Below, in pieces: positions 44,519-53,587 of a stretch of DNA of 64,000 nt (positions are counted from its first letter, which is position 1; each line of letters begins with the position of its first letter). Both the position numbers and the translations under genes were made by a program. The stretch is taken from contig NZ_JADR01000007.1 of NCBI RefSeq assembly GCF_000518485.1, positions 62,001-126,000 of the forward strand, in the 5' to 3' direction. Source of the DNA: Olleya marilimosa CAM030 (GTDB lineage Bacteria; Bacteroidota; Bacteroidia; Flavobacteriales; Flavobacteriaceae). The notes below the pieces were generated by a model. That model saw nothing but the letters and a program-made list of their open reading frames with translations. It was not told the origin of the DNA and made no database searches.

Positions 44519-45646
44519 ATGTCAGGAATATATATACACATACCGTTTTGCAAACAAGCCTGTCATTACTGTGACTTTCATTTTTCAACGTCCATGAAAA
44601 AGAAAGATCAGTTAATTTCGGCTTTAGCCAAAGAATTAGAGTTGCGCAAAGATGAGTTTAAAAACACAACTGTTGAAACCATCTATTTTGGAGGAGGTAC
44701 ACCAAGTGTGTTGTCTACAAAAGAACTGCAATTACTTATTGATACAGTATATTTAAATTATAAAGTTACCGATAGTCCAGAGATTACTCTAGAAGCCAAT
44801 CCTGACGATTTAAATGAAGACACAATAATTGCATTATCAAAAAGTCCTATTAACAGGCTTAGTATTGGTATACAATCTTTTTATGAAAAAGATTTAAAAC
44901 TAATGAATCGTGCACATAATGCTAAAGAAGCTAAACGTTGTTTGCAACTAGCAACCCAATATTTTGATAATATAAGCTTAGACTTAATTTATGGGATTCC
45001 AAATAGTACAAATACAGAATGGTTGGATAACATACAAACTGCATTAAGCTTTGGCGTGCCACACATTTCTAGTTATGCTTTAACCGTAGAGCCTAAAACA
45101 GCATTAGCTAGTTTTATAGCAAAAGGAGTTATAGATAATGTGGATGACGACTTAGCGCATGAGCAGTTTCATATTTTAATAGAGCAATTAAATCAAGCAG
45201 GTTTTGATCATTACGAGTTGTCTAATTTTGGTAAAAAAGGATTTTACAGTAAAAATAATAGTGCCTATTGGTTAGGTAAGCCTTATTTAGGAATTGGACC
45301 TTCTGCTCATAGTTTTAATGGTGAACAACGTGCATGGAATGTAAAAAACAACGCAATTTATATTTCCAAAATTAATCTTAATCAATTACCATTGGAGGTA
45401 GAAACTTTGACTGTAAATGATAAGTATAATGAGTACGTCATGACTGGATTGCGAACTATTTGGGGCGTTTCGTTAGATAAAATCGAAAAACAGTTTGGTA
45501 AATCCTTTTTGGAATACTTGTTGCAACAAGCTAATCAGTATATAAATAAACAAATGTTGTATATTGAGGATAACAACTTAAAAACAACAAAAACCGGTAA
45601 GTTTCTAAGCGACGGAATTGCTTCGGACTTATTTAAAATTATCTAA
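44519..45646 (+). CDS. hemW: HemW-like radical SAM haem chaperone
   Basis: A 375-residue radical SAM protein. Cys11, Cys15 and Cys18 form the CxxxCxxC cluster site in IPFCKQACHYCDFHFS. GGGTPSVL and EANPDDL follow in family order, and the C-terminal HemN domain has GLRTIWGVSLDKI. HemW inserts haem into respiratory enzymes and is often misnamed coproporphyrinogen oxidase; CxxxCxxC followed by Asp-Phe is the HemW form. The next gene starts 2 bp after its stop codon. Confidence 0.9.
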   Translation: MSGIYIHIPFCKQACHYCDFHFSTSMKKKDQLISALAKELELRKDEFKNTTVETIYFGGGTPSVLSTKELQLLIDTVYLNYKVTDSPEITLEANPDDLNEDTIIALSKSPINRLSIGIQSFYEKDLKLMNRAHNAKEAKRCLQLATQYFDNISLDLIYGIPNSTNTEWLDNIQTALSFGVPHISSYALTVEPKTALASFIAKGVIDNVDDDLAHEQFHILIEQLNQAGFDHYELSNFGKKGFYSKNNSAYWLGKPYLGIGPSAHSFNGEQRAWNVKNNAIYISKINLNQLPLEVETLTVNDKYNEYVMTGLRTIWGVSLDKIEKQFGKSFLEYLLQQANQYINKQMLYIEDNNLKTTKTGKFLSDGIASDLFKII

Positions 45647-45648
45647 TT

Positions 45649-46398
45649 TTGATTTCTACTATAACCATAAACACCAGAAAATACACAGTAAACTTAGCAC
45701 AACCTTTAGATATTTCTATGCCACTTCGTGCCTCAAAATCAAATGCTAACGCTTGGTATGTTGACGAGCCAAAAATAGAACCTGTAGTGGTTAATGATTG
45801 GATTGCAAGTGTTAAAGAAGGTGCATCAATAAATTTTAATAACATTAAATTTAATCCACATGCACATGGTACACATACAGAGTGTGTTGGTCATATTACA
45901 GAGCAGTTTTATAGTGTAAACAAGTGTTTAAAACAGTTTTTTTATTTAGCCGAAGTCATTACAGTAGCTCCAGAATTAATAGGAGAGGATCAGGTAATAT
46001 CAAAAGCACAATTACAATATTTATTAAAACAGCGTAAACCTCAAGCTTTAATTATTAGGACTATGCCTAATACTAAAGAGAAAAAATCTAGGCAATACTC
46101 TAACACTAATTGGCCTTATCTAACAGAAGAAGCTGCTATATTTATCCGAAAAATAGGTGTCAAACACTTATTAATTGATTTGCCTAGTGTTGATAAAGAA
46201 AAAGATGATGGTAAATTGTTAGCACATAAAGCCTTTTGGGATTTTAATGGTACGATTAGAAAAGACGCCACAATAACAGAGTTTATTTATGTCTCTAATA
46301 AAATTGAAGATGGTAAGTACGTATTAAATCTTCAAATTGCACCAATCGAGAATGATGCGACACCAAGTAAACCTATTTTATATAAAATCGAAAACTAA
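45649..46398 (+). CDS. Cyclase/kynurenine formamidase-like metal hydrolase
   Basis: A 249-residue protein of the cyclase family. The metal site HAHGTHTECVGH (~residues 64-75) has the HxGTHxD-like pattern with Glu in place of Asp. IIRTMPNTKEKK and HLLIDLPSVDKEKDDGKL match the core. Only a TTG (45649) serves as a start that keeps the N-terminal strand ISTITINTRKYTVNLAQ; the first ATG would remove it. The substrate cannot be told; tryptophan catabolism is one option. Confidence 0.8.
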   Translation: MISTITINTRKYTVNLAQPLDISMPLRASKSNANAWYVDEPKIEPVVVNDWIASVKEGASINFNNIKFNPHAHGTHTECVGHITEQFYSVNKCLKQFFYLAEVITVAPELIGEDQVISKAQLQYLLKQRKPQALIIRTMPNTKEKKSRQYSNTNWPYLTEEAAIFIRKIGVKHLLIDLPSVDKEKDDGKLLAHKAFWDFNGTIRKDATITEFIYVSNKIEDGKYVLNLQIAPIENDATPSKPILYKIEN

Positions 46399-47007
46399 AT
46401 GGAAACGTTTTTTACATTAATTATAGGTGGTATTATAGGTTTAGGTATTTACACTTTATACAATCATTTGCAGTCCAAAAAAAAGGTGTCAGCGCAATCT
46501 GTAATCTTATTAGACAAAATTAAAAAGGTTTGTAAGTTTATTACTGTAGAAGGTGATTTTGCTGAAATCTATCATTATGAAGATGTTAAAGAGCGCTTTT
46601 TAAAATTAGTGTCTAGTAAGAAAAAAGCCTTAGTAGTAATTAATGCCAAAGCTTATGTTGGCTACGATTTTAATAAAATTGAATTAACTGCTAATCATAA
46701 AAAAAAGACGATAACAATTAGTCATTTTCCGCAACCAGAAATATTGTCCATAGAGACTAATATTAATTATTACGATAAAAAAGATGGTTACTTTAATAAA
46801 TTTGAAGCTACCGATTTAACCAACTTAAGCGAGGAAGCTAAGCAACATATTAGAGATAAAGTTCCAGAAAGCGGATTGTATAATGTAGCCAAAAAAGAAG
46901 CTTTAGAATCCTTACTTCTTGTTGAAAATATAGTCGAAACAATTGGTTGGTCATTAGACTATTCTGCATTAAAAATAACTTCTAAGAATGATAAGATGTT
47001 AAATTAA
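46399..47007 (+). CDS. DUF4230 family protein
   Basis: A 202-residue protein with an N-terminal membrane anchor (FFTLIIGGIIGLGIYTLY, residues 3-20). The extracytoplasmic body has VCKFITVEGDFAEIYHY and KKALVVINAKAYVGYDFNKI, matching DUF4230. Its ATG follows the previous stop codon directly, so the hemW-cyclase-DUF4230 genes probably form one operon. Function of the family is unknown. Confidence 0.83.
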   Translation: METFFTLIIGGIIGLGIYTLYNHLQSKKKVSAQSVILLDKIKKVCKFITVEGDFAEIYHYEDVKERFLKLVSSKKKALVVINAKAYVGYDFNKIELTANHKKKTITISHFPQPEILSIETNINYYDKKDGYFNKFEATDLTNLSEEAKQHIRDKVPESGLYNVAKKEALESLLLVENIVETIGWSLDYSALKITSKNDKMLN

Positions 47008-47123
47008 AGTGTTTTTTATCGATTAAAAACGCGTTTTATCAGATTTAATAATTTTTGTTCTTACATTTGTTTTAACCTATTTGTGTTTTAATACCTTGAT
47101 TCACATAACCAAAGCTATTAGTT

Positions 47124-47261
47124 ATGAACAAATTTTTACAATACATTAATGACACTTTATTAAGTTTAGACATTCCGCCAATTGCAACCAAGGAAGACAC
47201 TCTTTATTTAAAAAAACTAAGAAGACAATCTAGCAAGTCTAATACAAAACATCAAAAATAA
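47124..47261 (+). CDS. Possible small protein, 45 aa
   Basis: The ATG at 47124 opens MNKFLQYINDTLLSLDIPPI and continues to a Lys/Ser/Gln-rich end, with TAA at 47259-47261. It is basic at the C terminus and has no membrane segment. It fills most of the gap before the MmcQ/YjbR gene on the same strand. Support is codon content and position only. Confidence 0.4.
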   Translation: MNKFLQYINDTLLSLDIPPIATKEDTLYLKKLRRQSSKSNTKHQK

Positions 47262-47279
47262 ATTTAAGTTGTCTTTATT

Positions 47280-47645
47280 ATGGATACAGAGCTATTAAGG
47301 ACCTATTGCTTAAGTAAGCCTAAGGTTACCGAATCTTTTCCGTTTGATGAAAGTACCTTAGTGTTTAAAGTGTTAGGTAAAATGTTTGCTTTAATCCCAT
47401 TAGATAAATGGGAGCGTGGACTAGCGTCTATAAACTTAAAGTGTGATCCAGAATATGCTTTACAACTTCGTGCAGAGCATGAAAGTATTGTACCTGGTTG
47501 GCACTCCAATAAAAAACATTGGAATACAATCCAGATACATAAAGCCGACTTAAAACCACAATTTATACAGCAATTAATAGATCACTCCTATGATATGGTA
47601 ATCAAAGGAATGACTAAAAAAATGAGGTTGGAATTGGAGTCTTAA
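47280..47645 (+). CDS. MmcQ/YjbR family protein
   Basis: A 121-residue protein with the CyaY-like fold of the MmcQ/YjbR family. TYCLSKPKVTESFPFDEST is the typical start, FKVLGKMFALIPLDKW the core and VPGWHSNKKHWNTIQI the ending region. It is often described as DNA-binding, but the function is not settled. It ends just 10 bp before the first LytTR-like repeat of the next promoter. Confidence 0.88.
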   Translation: MDTELLRTYCLSKPKVTESFPFDESTLVFKVLGKMFALIPLDKWERGLASINLKCDPEYALQLRAEHESIVPGWHSNKKHWNTIQIHKADLKPQFIQQLIDHSYDMVIKGMTKKMRLELES

Positions 47646-47654
47646 AATCATTTA

Positions 47655-47737
47655 CCGACACTCAACTGCAACTTATCTACATATAATTCTCTTTTAAAGA
47701 AATAAAAAAATAAGCACTAAAGACCATGCTACCTTTG
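47655..47737 (+). promoter_or_regulatory. LytTR-like direct-repeat promoter A
   Basis: CCGACA (47655), TCTACA (47676) and AAGAAA (47697) are spaced exactly 21 bp apart. The -7 box TACCTTTG (47730-47737) starts 33 bp after the third repeat. Because this box lies within the 47726 reading frame, translation must start further down, at the ATG 47765. Confidence 0.75.
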
Positions 47738-47764
47738 ACACCATTAAACATATATTCTCACAGT

Positions 47765-48034
47765 ATGAGTGTTCTAAATTTTTTTAAAAGCAAAATAAAA
47801 GTCATAACTAATGTTAATGACAATACATTAAACAATATGTATGACGATCAGTATAGCAAGAGTTTGTATTTAAATTTAAAGCAATTAGAATTTATTTCAA
47901 ATTTTGAAATGCATCTAGATAATAAAGCAGTAGATAGTTATTCTCTTAGTTTTCTTCAAGAGCTATCTAAAATTAAGCAGTCTGCCAAGTTAAATACAAT
48001 ACAATCTATTCGTTTTTATAAAAAACAAAAATAG
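47765..48034 (+). CDS. Small protein of unknown function under the LytTR-like promoter
   Basis: An 89-residue protein beginning MSVLNFFKSKIKVITNVND and rich in Asn, Lys, Leu and Ser. No signal peptide, TM helix or known domain is seen. The frame is open from an ATG at 47726, but the -7 box at 47730-47737 would then be inside the gene. The ATG at 47765 lies 68 bp after the third repeat, close to the 62-67 bp seen for three sister promoters. It sits just ahead of the H-NOX signalling operon and shares its promoter type, so it may be a component or output of that system. Confidence 0.62.
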   Translation: MSVLNFFKSKIKVITNVNDNTLNNMYDDQYSKSLYLNLKQLEFISNFEMHLDNKAVDSYSLSFLQELSKIKQSAKLNTIQSIRFYKKQK

Positions 48035-48046
48035 TATTTCCATTCG

Positions 48047-48129
48047 TCGACACTTAAAGGCTATCCGTCGACAGTTATCCATGTCTAACCGAAATATAAA
48101 ATTTAAACCTTGATTAAGGGGTAAATTTC
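48047..48129 (+). promoter_or_regulatory. LytTR-like direct-repeat promoter B (signalling operon)
   Basis: TCGACA (48047), TCGACA (48068) and CCGAAA (48089) are spaced 21 bp apart. The first two sit in CATTCGTCGACA and TATCCGTCGACA. The -7 box TAAATTTC (48122-48129, last base off consensus) starts 33 bp after the third repeat. The operon start codon is 27 bp further on. Confidence 0.8.
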
Positions 48130-48155
48130 GGTCGATTAATACAAATACCCTCAAG

Positions 48156-48569
48156 ATGATTAAAAAACTTAAAATTCTTCTTATTGAAGATGACATGATT
48201 GAAATAATGAAATTGAACAGAACAATTTCTACTCTAAAATTAGATCATACTATTATTGAAGCCAATAATGGAGAAGTTGCATTGCAAATATTAGAGAAAA
48301 AAGACAACTTACCTGATATAATTTTATTAGATTTAAACATGCCTAAAATTAATGGTATAGAGTTTTTGAAAATTTTAAAGAATGATGATGTATTAAAATA
48401 TATTCCTACAATAATTTTGACAACATCTAATAATCAAAAAGATTTGTTAGAATGTTATAAAATTGGTGTAGCAGGATATGTGATTAAGCCTTTAAAATAT
48501 GAGGATTACGTAATCAAAATTGAAAGATTATTAGCCTATTGGAGCATAAATGAATTAATAGTAGTATAA
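48156..48569 (+). CDS. Single-domain response regulator (receiver only)
   Basis: A 137-residue CheY-like receiver without output domain. The acidic pair is in LIEDDMIE (residues 9-16), phospho-Asp59 in LLDLNMPKI, the Thr in ILTTS and the switch Lys111 in GYVIKPL. It is the first gene of the H-NOX/FIST signalling operon and lies 2 bp before the H-NOX gene. It may accept phosphate from the operon's kinases and pass it on or act as a sink. Confidence 0.9.
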   Translation: MIKKLKILLIEDDMIEIMKLNRTISTLKLDHTIIEANNGEVALQILEKKDNLPDIILLDLNMPKINGIEFLKILKNDDVLKYIPTIILTTSNNQKDLLECYKIGVAGYVIKPLKYEDYVIKIERLLAYWSINELIVV

Positions 48570-48571
48570 CA

Positions 48572-49111
48572 ATGAAGGGTATAGTTTTTACAGAGTTTTT
48601 AGAGTTAGTTGAAGATAAGTTTGGTCTAGAAATGGTAGACAATATCATAACAAGCTCTACGCTAGAGTCTGGTGGTATTTATACAGCTGTTGGGACGTAT
48701 AGTTTTTCAGAAATGCTTCAGCTTTTAACACATTTAAGCGAAAACACAGGTATTTCAATAGATAACTTATTATTAGTTTATGCAGAGCACTTTTTTAGTG
48801 TAATAGAAAATAGTTATCCAGGATTATTAGCAACTTATAATGATCCAATCGAGATGATTTCGTCTATTGAAAACCATATTCATGTAGAGGTCAGAAAAAT
48901 TTATCCTGACGCAGAATTACCAACGTTTGAAGTTGTAGAAAAAACTGAAAACTCTTTAGTATTGATATATACTTCAAGCAGAGCGATGCATCATTTTGGT
49001 TTAGGGTTAATGAATAAAACATTTGCACATTTTAACGCAACAGCAACTATAGATTTACAAAAAATAAAAGAAGACGGAACAGAAGTTAGATTTGTTATTA
49101 ATAAAAATTAA
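48572..49111 (+). CDS. H-NOX (HNOB) haem-based NO/O2 sensor protein
   Basis: A 179-residue stand-alone H-NOX domain. It opens with MKGIVFTEFLELVEDKFG, the family start. His104 in HIHVEVRKIYP aligns with the proximal haem ligand (His102 in Thermoanaerobacter H-NOX), and Tyr133-x-Ser135-x-Arg137 in YTSSR is the invariant haem-propionate motif. The distal Tyr typical of O2-binding members could not be judged by eye. Such proteins bind NO and regulate a neighbouring histidine kinase or cyclase. Its stop codon overlaps the start of a PAS kinase gene (TAATG), the likely partner. Confidence 0.93.
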   Translation: MKGIVFTEFLELVEDKFGLEMVDNIITSSTLESGGIYTAVGTYSFSEMLQLLTHLSENTGISIDNLLLVYAEHFFSVIENSYPGLLATYNDPIEMISSIENHIHVEVRKIYPDAELPTFEVVEKTENSLVLIYTSSRAMHHFGLGLMNKTFAHFNATATIDLQKIKEDGTEVRFVINKN

Positions 49112-51069
49112 TGAGTCAAGATCAGTCAGAAATATTAAAGCGTGCTTTAACTAGAGAAAAAGCAGCTAGAAAAGCTGCAGAAAAAATTCTTGAAGAAAAA
49201 TCAAGAGAACTTTACTTTACCTCTCAAAGATTAGAACAACTTCTAGACGAAAAATCCTCACAACTTCAAGGTGTTTTTGAGAATATAGCAGATGCTTATG
49301 TGGTCATGGACCTTCAAGGTAATGTTATAAAATTTAACGAAGCTGCAACAAAATTATTTGGTTATGATGTCTCTATAGATAAAGTAAATGTAACCAATCT
49401 CATATATAAAGAAGACTATCAATACGCTATGACTTCTTTTTATGAGTTATACACTAAAGGTTTTTTTAAAGGTTATGAAGCTAGAGTATACACCAAATCT
49501 AAAGAGGTAAAATGGGTGCATATAAACGCTAGTGTTATTTATGATAAAGATAAAAAACCAGTTGCTGCTCAAGGTATTGTTAGAGATATCACCAATCAAA
49601 AAATTTCTGAAGAAAAATTAATAGAATCTGAAAACAGATTAGCATCACTAGTTGTTAATTTGGATAGTGGTGTTATTTTGGAGGACGAAAACAGAAAAAT
49701 TGTATTGACTAACAATAAATTTTGCGAACTATTTGGATTAAAAGCTTCGCCTAAAGATTTAATAGGTTTAGACTGTAAAGCAGCCTCAGAGCAAAATAAA
49801 ATATTATTTAAAGATCCAGATGGGTTTTTAAAACAAATGAGAGCAATTGATGAGGCTAAAAAAGAGGTGCTTGGTGATGAATTAGAAATGGTTGATGGTA
49901 AAATTTTAGAACGCAATTATACACCAATTGTTTTGGGTCAAAAATCTAAAGGTTATTTGTGGACATTTAAGGATGTGACCTTAAATCGTACCTATAGAAA
50001 AAGCTTAGAAGCACAAAAGCAAAAATATTACAGCATAATTGCTAACATGAATTTAGGACTGGTTGAGGTTAACAATCAAGACGAAATCTTGATGGTAAAT
50101 CAAAGTTTTGAACAATTATCAGGTTATACAGAAAAGGAATTAAAAGGTAAAAATGCAGGAGAAATATTTTCGGCTGAAACTGGTTCTGAAATAATAAAAG
50201 AAGAAAATAAGAAGCGTCAAAAAGGATTGTCCAATTCCTATGAGATTAAAGCTAAAAACAAATCTGGAGAAATAAGATATTGGTTAATTAGTGGTGCACC
50301 AAATTATAATCTAGAAGGAGAGGTTGTAGGGTCTATTGGTATCCATTTGGATATTACTGAAATAAAAAATCTTGAATTACAAAAAGAAAAACTACTAGCT
50401 AAGTTAGAAAAAAGTAATGACGAGCTTCAAGAATATGCTCATATAGTTTCACACGATTTAAAATCGCCTTTACGAAGCATATATGCACTAGTTAGTTGGT
50501 TAAAAGAAGACAACCAAGGAAAGTTAGATGATGTAAGTCTCCAAAATTTTGCGTTGATAGAATCTACTCTAGAAAAAATGGAGCAACTAATTACAGATGT
50601 TTTAAATTACTCTAGCGTTGGTGCAGATAATACAGCAAAATCTGAAGTCAATTTAAATACAATGGTTAGCGAGCTAATTAGTATGCTATACATTCCTGAC
50701 CATATACACATTAAAAGCCTTAATACATTACCAAATATTAATGGTGATAAAACCAAGTTGCAACAGTTATTTCAAAACTTAATTAGTAATGCAGTAAAGT
50801 TTATAGATAAAACAGAAGGACATATTATCATAGATGTAGAGGATTTAAAAAGCCACTATAAGTTTTCAATTAAAGATAATGGTATAGGAATTGATAAAAA
50901 GTTTCATGATAAAATATTTAAAATATTCCATGCACTTAATAAAAGTAAGGACTCTACAGGAATTGGATTATCTATTGTTAAAAAAATAGTTAATTTACAC
51001 GAAGGAGAAATCTGGTTAGACAGCCAACCAACAGTAGGAACCACTTTTTATTTCACTTTAAAAAAATAG
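49111..51069 (+). CDS. PAS-domain sensor histidine kinase (putative H-NOX partner)
   Basis: A 652-residue soluble kinase without TM helices. A short coiled coil (residues ~5-50) precedes three PAS domains: AYVVMDLQGNVIKFNEAA at ~62, SGVILEDENRKIVLTNNKFC at ~184 and GLVEVNNQDEILMVNQSF at ~315. HisKA carries the phospho-His at His448 in SHDLKSPLRS. HATPase_c has NLISNAVKF, DNGIGIDKK and GIGLSIVKKI. Being soluble and coupled to H-NOX, it fits the H-NOX-associated kinase role. Its last 250 residues are closely similar to the second kinase at 52205. Confidence 0.92.
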   Translation: MSQDQSEILKRALTREKAARKAAEKILEEKSRELYFTSQRLEQLLDEKSSQLQGVFENIADAYVVMDLQGNVIKFNEAATKLFGYDVSIDKVNVTNLIYKEDYQYAMTSFYELYTKGFFKGYEARVYTKSKEVKWVHINASVIYDKDKKPVAAQGIVRDITNQKISEEKLIESENRLASLVVNLDSGVILEDENRKIVLTNNKFCELFGLKASPKDLIGLDCKAASEQNKILFKDPDGFLKQMRAIDEAKKEVLGDELEMVDGKILERNYTPIVLGQKSKGYLWTFKDVTLNRTYRKSLEAQKQKYYSIIANMNLGLVEVNNQDEILMVNQSFEQLSGYTEKELKGKNAGEIFSAETGSEIIKEENKKRQKGLSNSYEIKAKNKSGEIRYWLISGAPNYNLEGEVVGSIGIHLDITEIKNLELQKEKLLAKLEKSNDELQEYAHIVSHDLKSPLRSIYALVSWLKEDNQGKLDDVSLQNFALIESTLEKMEQLITDVLNYSSVGADNTAKSEVNLNTMVSELISMLYIPDHIHIKSLNTLPNINGDKTKLQQLFQNLISNAVKFIDKTEGHIIIDVEDLKSHYKFSIKDNGIGIDKKFHDKIFKIFHALNKSKDSTGIGLSIVKKIVNLHEGEIWLDSQPTVGTTFYFTLKK

Positions 51070-51071
51070 TA

Positions 51072-52205
51072 ATGAAAATAGCACAATTAGTAAAACATAA
51101 AAATAAAAATTGGGAATATGTAGTTGAAAAACAGAAACTAATTGAGCCTTTAGTATTGGTTTTTGGAAATAGATTTATGTTGGAAGAAAAAACAGTATAC
51201 CAAGAGCTTAGACAGATTTTTCCTGATGGACATATTGTTTTTGCGTCTTCTTGTGCAGAAATTTCATCTAATACAGTTAATCAAAACAGTATTACAGTTA
51301 CAGCCATTCAATTTGAAAAAAGTAAGTTTTTAATTAAAACTAGTAACGTCCTAAACAAAGATTTAGATAGTTATAAAACAGGAAACGAATTGATACAACA
51401 GTTTCCTGAAGAAGGTTTAAAATACACATTTGTAGTCTCAGAAGGTAGTTTTATTAACGGAAGCCAATTAACAAAAGGCATGAGTGCTGCTACAAATAAT
51501 AACCTGTTAATAACAGGAGGATTATGTGGTGATGATGCTCGTTTTGAAAAAACATTAGCATCTTATAACGAAAATCCAAAAGAAGGAGAGCTAGTGGCTA
51601 TAGGGTTTTATGGGGACACATTAGAAATTTCGTTTTCAATTCATGGTGGATGGACACCATTTGGCCCAGAACGTATTGTTACCAAATCTAGTGGTAATGT
51701 TTTGTATGAATTGGATGGTCAACCAGCCTTAGATTTATACAAAACTTATTTAGGAGACAAAGCTAGAGACCTTCCAGGAGCAGCATTATTATACCCTTTA
51801 AACGTAACGTCTGAAGACGAAGATCAATCCATCGTACGTTCAATTTTAAATATAAATGAAGCAGAAAATGCTGTAATTTTAGCAGGAGATATTAAAGAAA
51901 ACTCTAAAGTACAGCTCATGATGACAAATGTAGATCACATAGCAAATGCGTCAGAGCGTGCAGCAAAACAAGCGTTAGAGCATAGACAAAATAAACCTGA
52001 ATTAGCTATATTAGTAAGTTGTATAGGCAGAAAAATTGTTTTGGACCAACGTGTAGAAGAAGAAATTGAAGAAGTTATAGAAGTCATTGGTACAGACACA
52101 GTAGTTAGCGGATTTTATTCCTACGGAGAAATAGCACCATTTCATGGCGAAGTCGCATGCCAATTACATAATCAAACCATGACTATAACGCTAATTAGCG
52201 AGTAA
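51072..52205 (+). CDS. FIST-domain sensor protein (NosP-like)
   Basis: A 377-residue soluble protein with FIST_N (~residues 28-220) and FIST_C (~225-360). Landmarks are VFASSCAEISSNTV, VVSEGSFINGSQL, ITGGLCGDDARFEKT and SCIGRKIVLDQRVEEE, then GFYSYGEIAP near the end. FIST proteins sense small ligands; the NosP branch binds haem and NO and controls a kinase encoded beside it. Whether this one binds haem cannot be read here. It overlaps the second kinase gene by one base (TAATG), which suggests that kinase as partner. Confidence 0.88.
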   Translation: MKIAQLVKHKNKNWEYVVEKQKLIEPLVLVFGNRFMLEEKTVYQELRQIFPDGHIVFASSCAEISSNTVNQNSITVTAIQFEKSKFLIKTSNVLNKDLDSYKTGNELIQQFPEEGLKYTFVVSEGSFINGSQLTKGMSAATNNNLLITGGLCGDDARFEKTLASYNENPKEGELVAIGFYGDTLEISFSIHGGWTPFGPERIVTKSSGNVLYELDGQPALDLYKTYLGDKARDLPGAALLYPLNVTSEDEDQSIVRSILNINEAENAVILAGDIKENSKVQLMMTNVDHIANASERAAKQALEHRQNKPELAILVSCIGRKIVLDQRVEEEIEEVIEVIGTDTVVSGFYSYGEIAPFHGEVACQLHNQTMTITLISE

Positions 52206-53269
52206 TGAATTCATTATTAAAAAGGCAAATACGCAAATATTTAAGTGAAGATTTAAAAAACAACGAGGCACTTTCAGAGTTTTTTAATGCTATAAGTAGC
52301 TCTTACAATAATTTTGACGAGCAATCACATATGATTCAAAGAGCAATGTCTATTAGTTCTGACGAGTTGTATGCTGCAAATCGTAAGCTACAAAACGAAG
52401 CACATGAGCAATCAAAACTAATAGAAAAGCTTAAAAGCGTTATAAACACACTTAAATTTTATAATTTAGAAGAAGACAAAAAAGCCGAAAATATAGAGCT
52501 TACAGGTTTAAAATTAGTAGACTTTATCGATAATCAAACCAAGGAGATTATCCAAATGAATAAACAAAAACAAGCATTATTAAATGAGTTGGCTTATCAA
52601 AATCAAGAACTTAGTGATTATGCACACATGGTATCTCATGATTTAAAATCGCCACTTCGTAGTATTGACGCTTTAACGTCATGGTTATCTGAAGACTATG
52701 CAGAGGTTTTTGATAGTAATGGAAAAAACACCTTAGATTTAATACGAGATAACGTTGAAAAAATGGATACGCTTATTAGTGGTATTTTAGAGTACTCTAC
52801 GATAGGTAAAAATCAAATAGAAACCTACGATGTGGATGCTAATTTGCTAATAGATAATATTCTAAAAATTATTCATGTACCAACTAATATTAATATTACA
52901 AAAACCAATTTGCCTGTTCTAAAAGGTGATAAATATAGGTTGCAACAATTGTTTCAAAACCTTATTAGTAATGCCATTAAATACAATGATAAAGACCTAG
53001 GTACTATTAACATTGGAGCAGAAGATAAAACCGACTATTGGCAGTTTTATATAAAAGATAACGGTAAAGGTATAGATAAATCCTACTTTGATAAAATATT
53101 CAAAACCTTTATAAAATTAGAAAACAATCCAGATTCAACAGGAATTGGATTGTCTATAGTTAAAAAAATTGTCGAATTATATGGTGGTACAATCTGGCTA
53201 GAATCTCAAGTCAATGTTGGTACAACATTTTATTTCACTTTAAAAAAATCCCCAAATGGAACAACCTAA
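52205..53269 (+). CDS. Soluble histidine kinase (putative FIST partner)
   Basis: A 354-residue kinase with no TM helix and no PAS domain. The N-terminal ~130 residues are helical/coiled-coil. HisKA has phospho-His145 in SHDLKSPLRS, and HATPase_c has NLISNAIKY, DNGKGIDKS and GIGLSIVKKIVELYGG. Kinase domains of this type beside FIST genes are the usual partners of NosP. It overlaps the Hpt gene by 14 bp. The kinase core resembles that of the PAS kinase upstream, pointing to a common origin and perhaps common targets. Confidence 0.9.
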   Translation: MNSLLKRQIRKYLSEDLKNNEALSEFFNAISSSYNNFDEQSHMIQRAMSISSDELYAANRKLQNEAHEQSKLIEKLKSVINTLKFYNLEEDKKAENIELTGLKLVDFIDNQTKEIIQMNKQKQALLNELAYQNQELSDYAHMVSHDLKSPLRSIDALTSWLSEDYAEVFDSNGKNTLDLIRDNVEKMDTLISGILEYSTIGKNQIETYDVDANLLIDNILKIIHVPTNINITKTNLPVLKGDKYRLQQLFQNLISNAIKYNDKDLGTINIGAEDKTDYWQFYIKDNGKGIDKSYFDKIFKTFIKLENNPDSTGIGLSIVKKIVELYGGTIWLESQVNVGTTFYFTLKKSPNGTT

Positions 53270-53573
53270 CCAATCCTACATTAACAGCTTATCTGGAGGT
53301 GATGACGCCTTTAAACAAAAGCTAATCGATATTATTAAAAAAGAATATCCAGAAGAAAAACAAGTCTATTTTAATAATTTTAAAGCTAATAATTTTAAAT
53401 TAGCAGCAGATAATGTGCATAAACTTAAACATAAAATTAGTATTTTAGGCCTAGAAAAAGGTTATGAAGTCGCAGTAGCTTACGAAAACAATTTGTTAAA
53501 TGGTACTACAGATCTTAAAGATCAATTTGAAAGGATATTAAAAAACATAACCGATTATTTAGAAGACATTTAA
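53256..53573 (+). CDS. Hpt histidine phosphotransfer protein
   Basis: A 105-residue helical protein. The Hpt motif is NVHKLKHKISILGLEKGY with phospho-His55 (H-x-L-K-x5-L-G). It is a free phosphotransfer module, which implies a multistep relay: kinase to a receiver, to this Hpt, to a final regulator. It sits between the second kinase and the LytTR regulator, both in the same operon. Its start overlaps the kinase end by 14 bp. Confidence 0.9.
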   Translation: MEQPNQSYINSLSGGDDAFKQKLIDIIKKEYPEEKQVYFNNFKANNFKLAADNVHKLKHKISILGLEKGYEVAVAYENNLLNGTTDLKDQFERILKNITDYLEDI

Positions 53574-53587
53574 ATATAAATAAAAAT

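Noticed and set aside
47726-47764. Extension of the 89-aa protein to the ATG at 47726
   Set aside because: The -7 box of its promoter would lie inside the coding region, and the repeat-to-start distance would differ from the other promoters.
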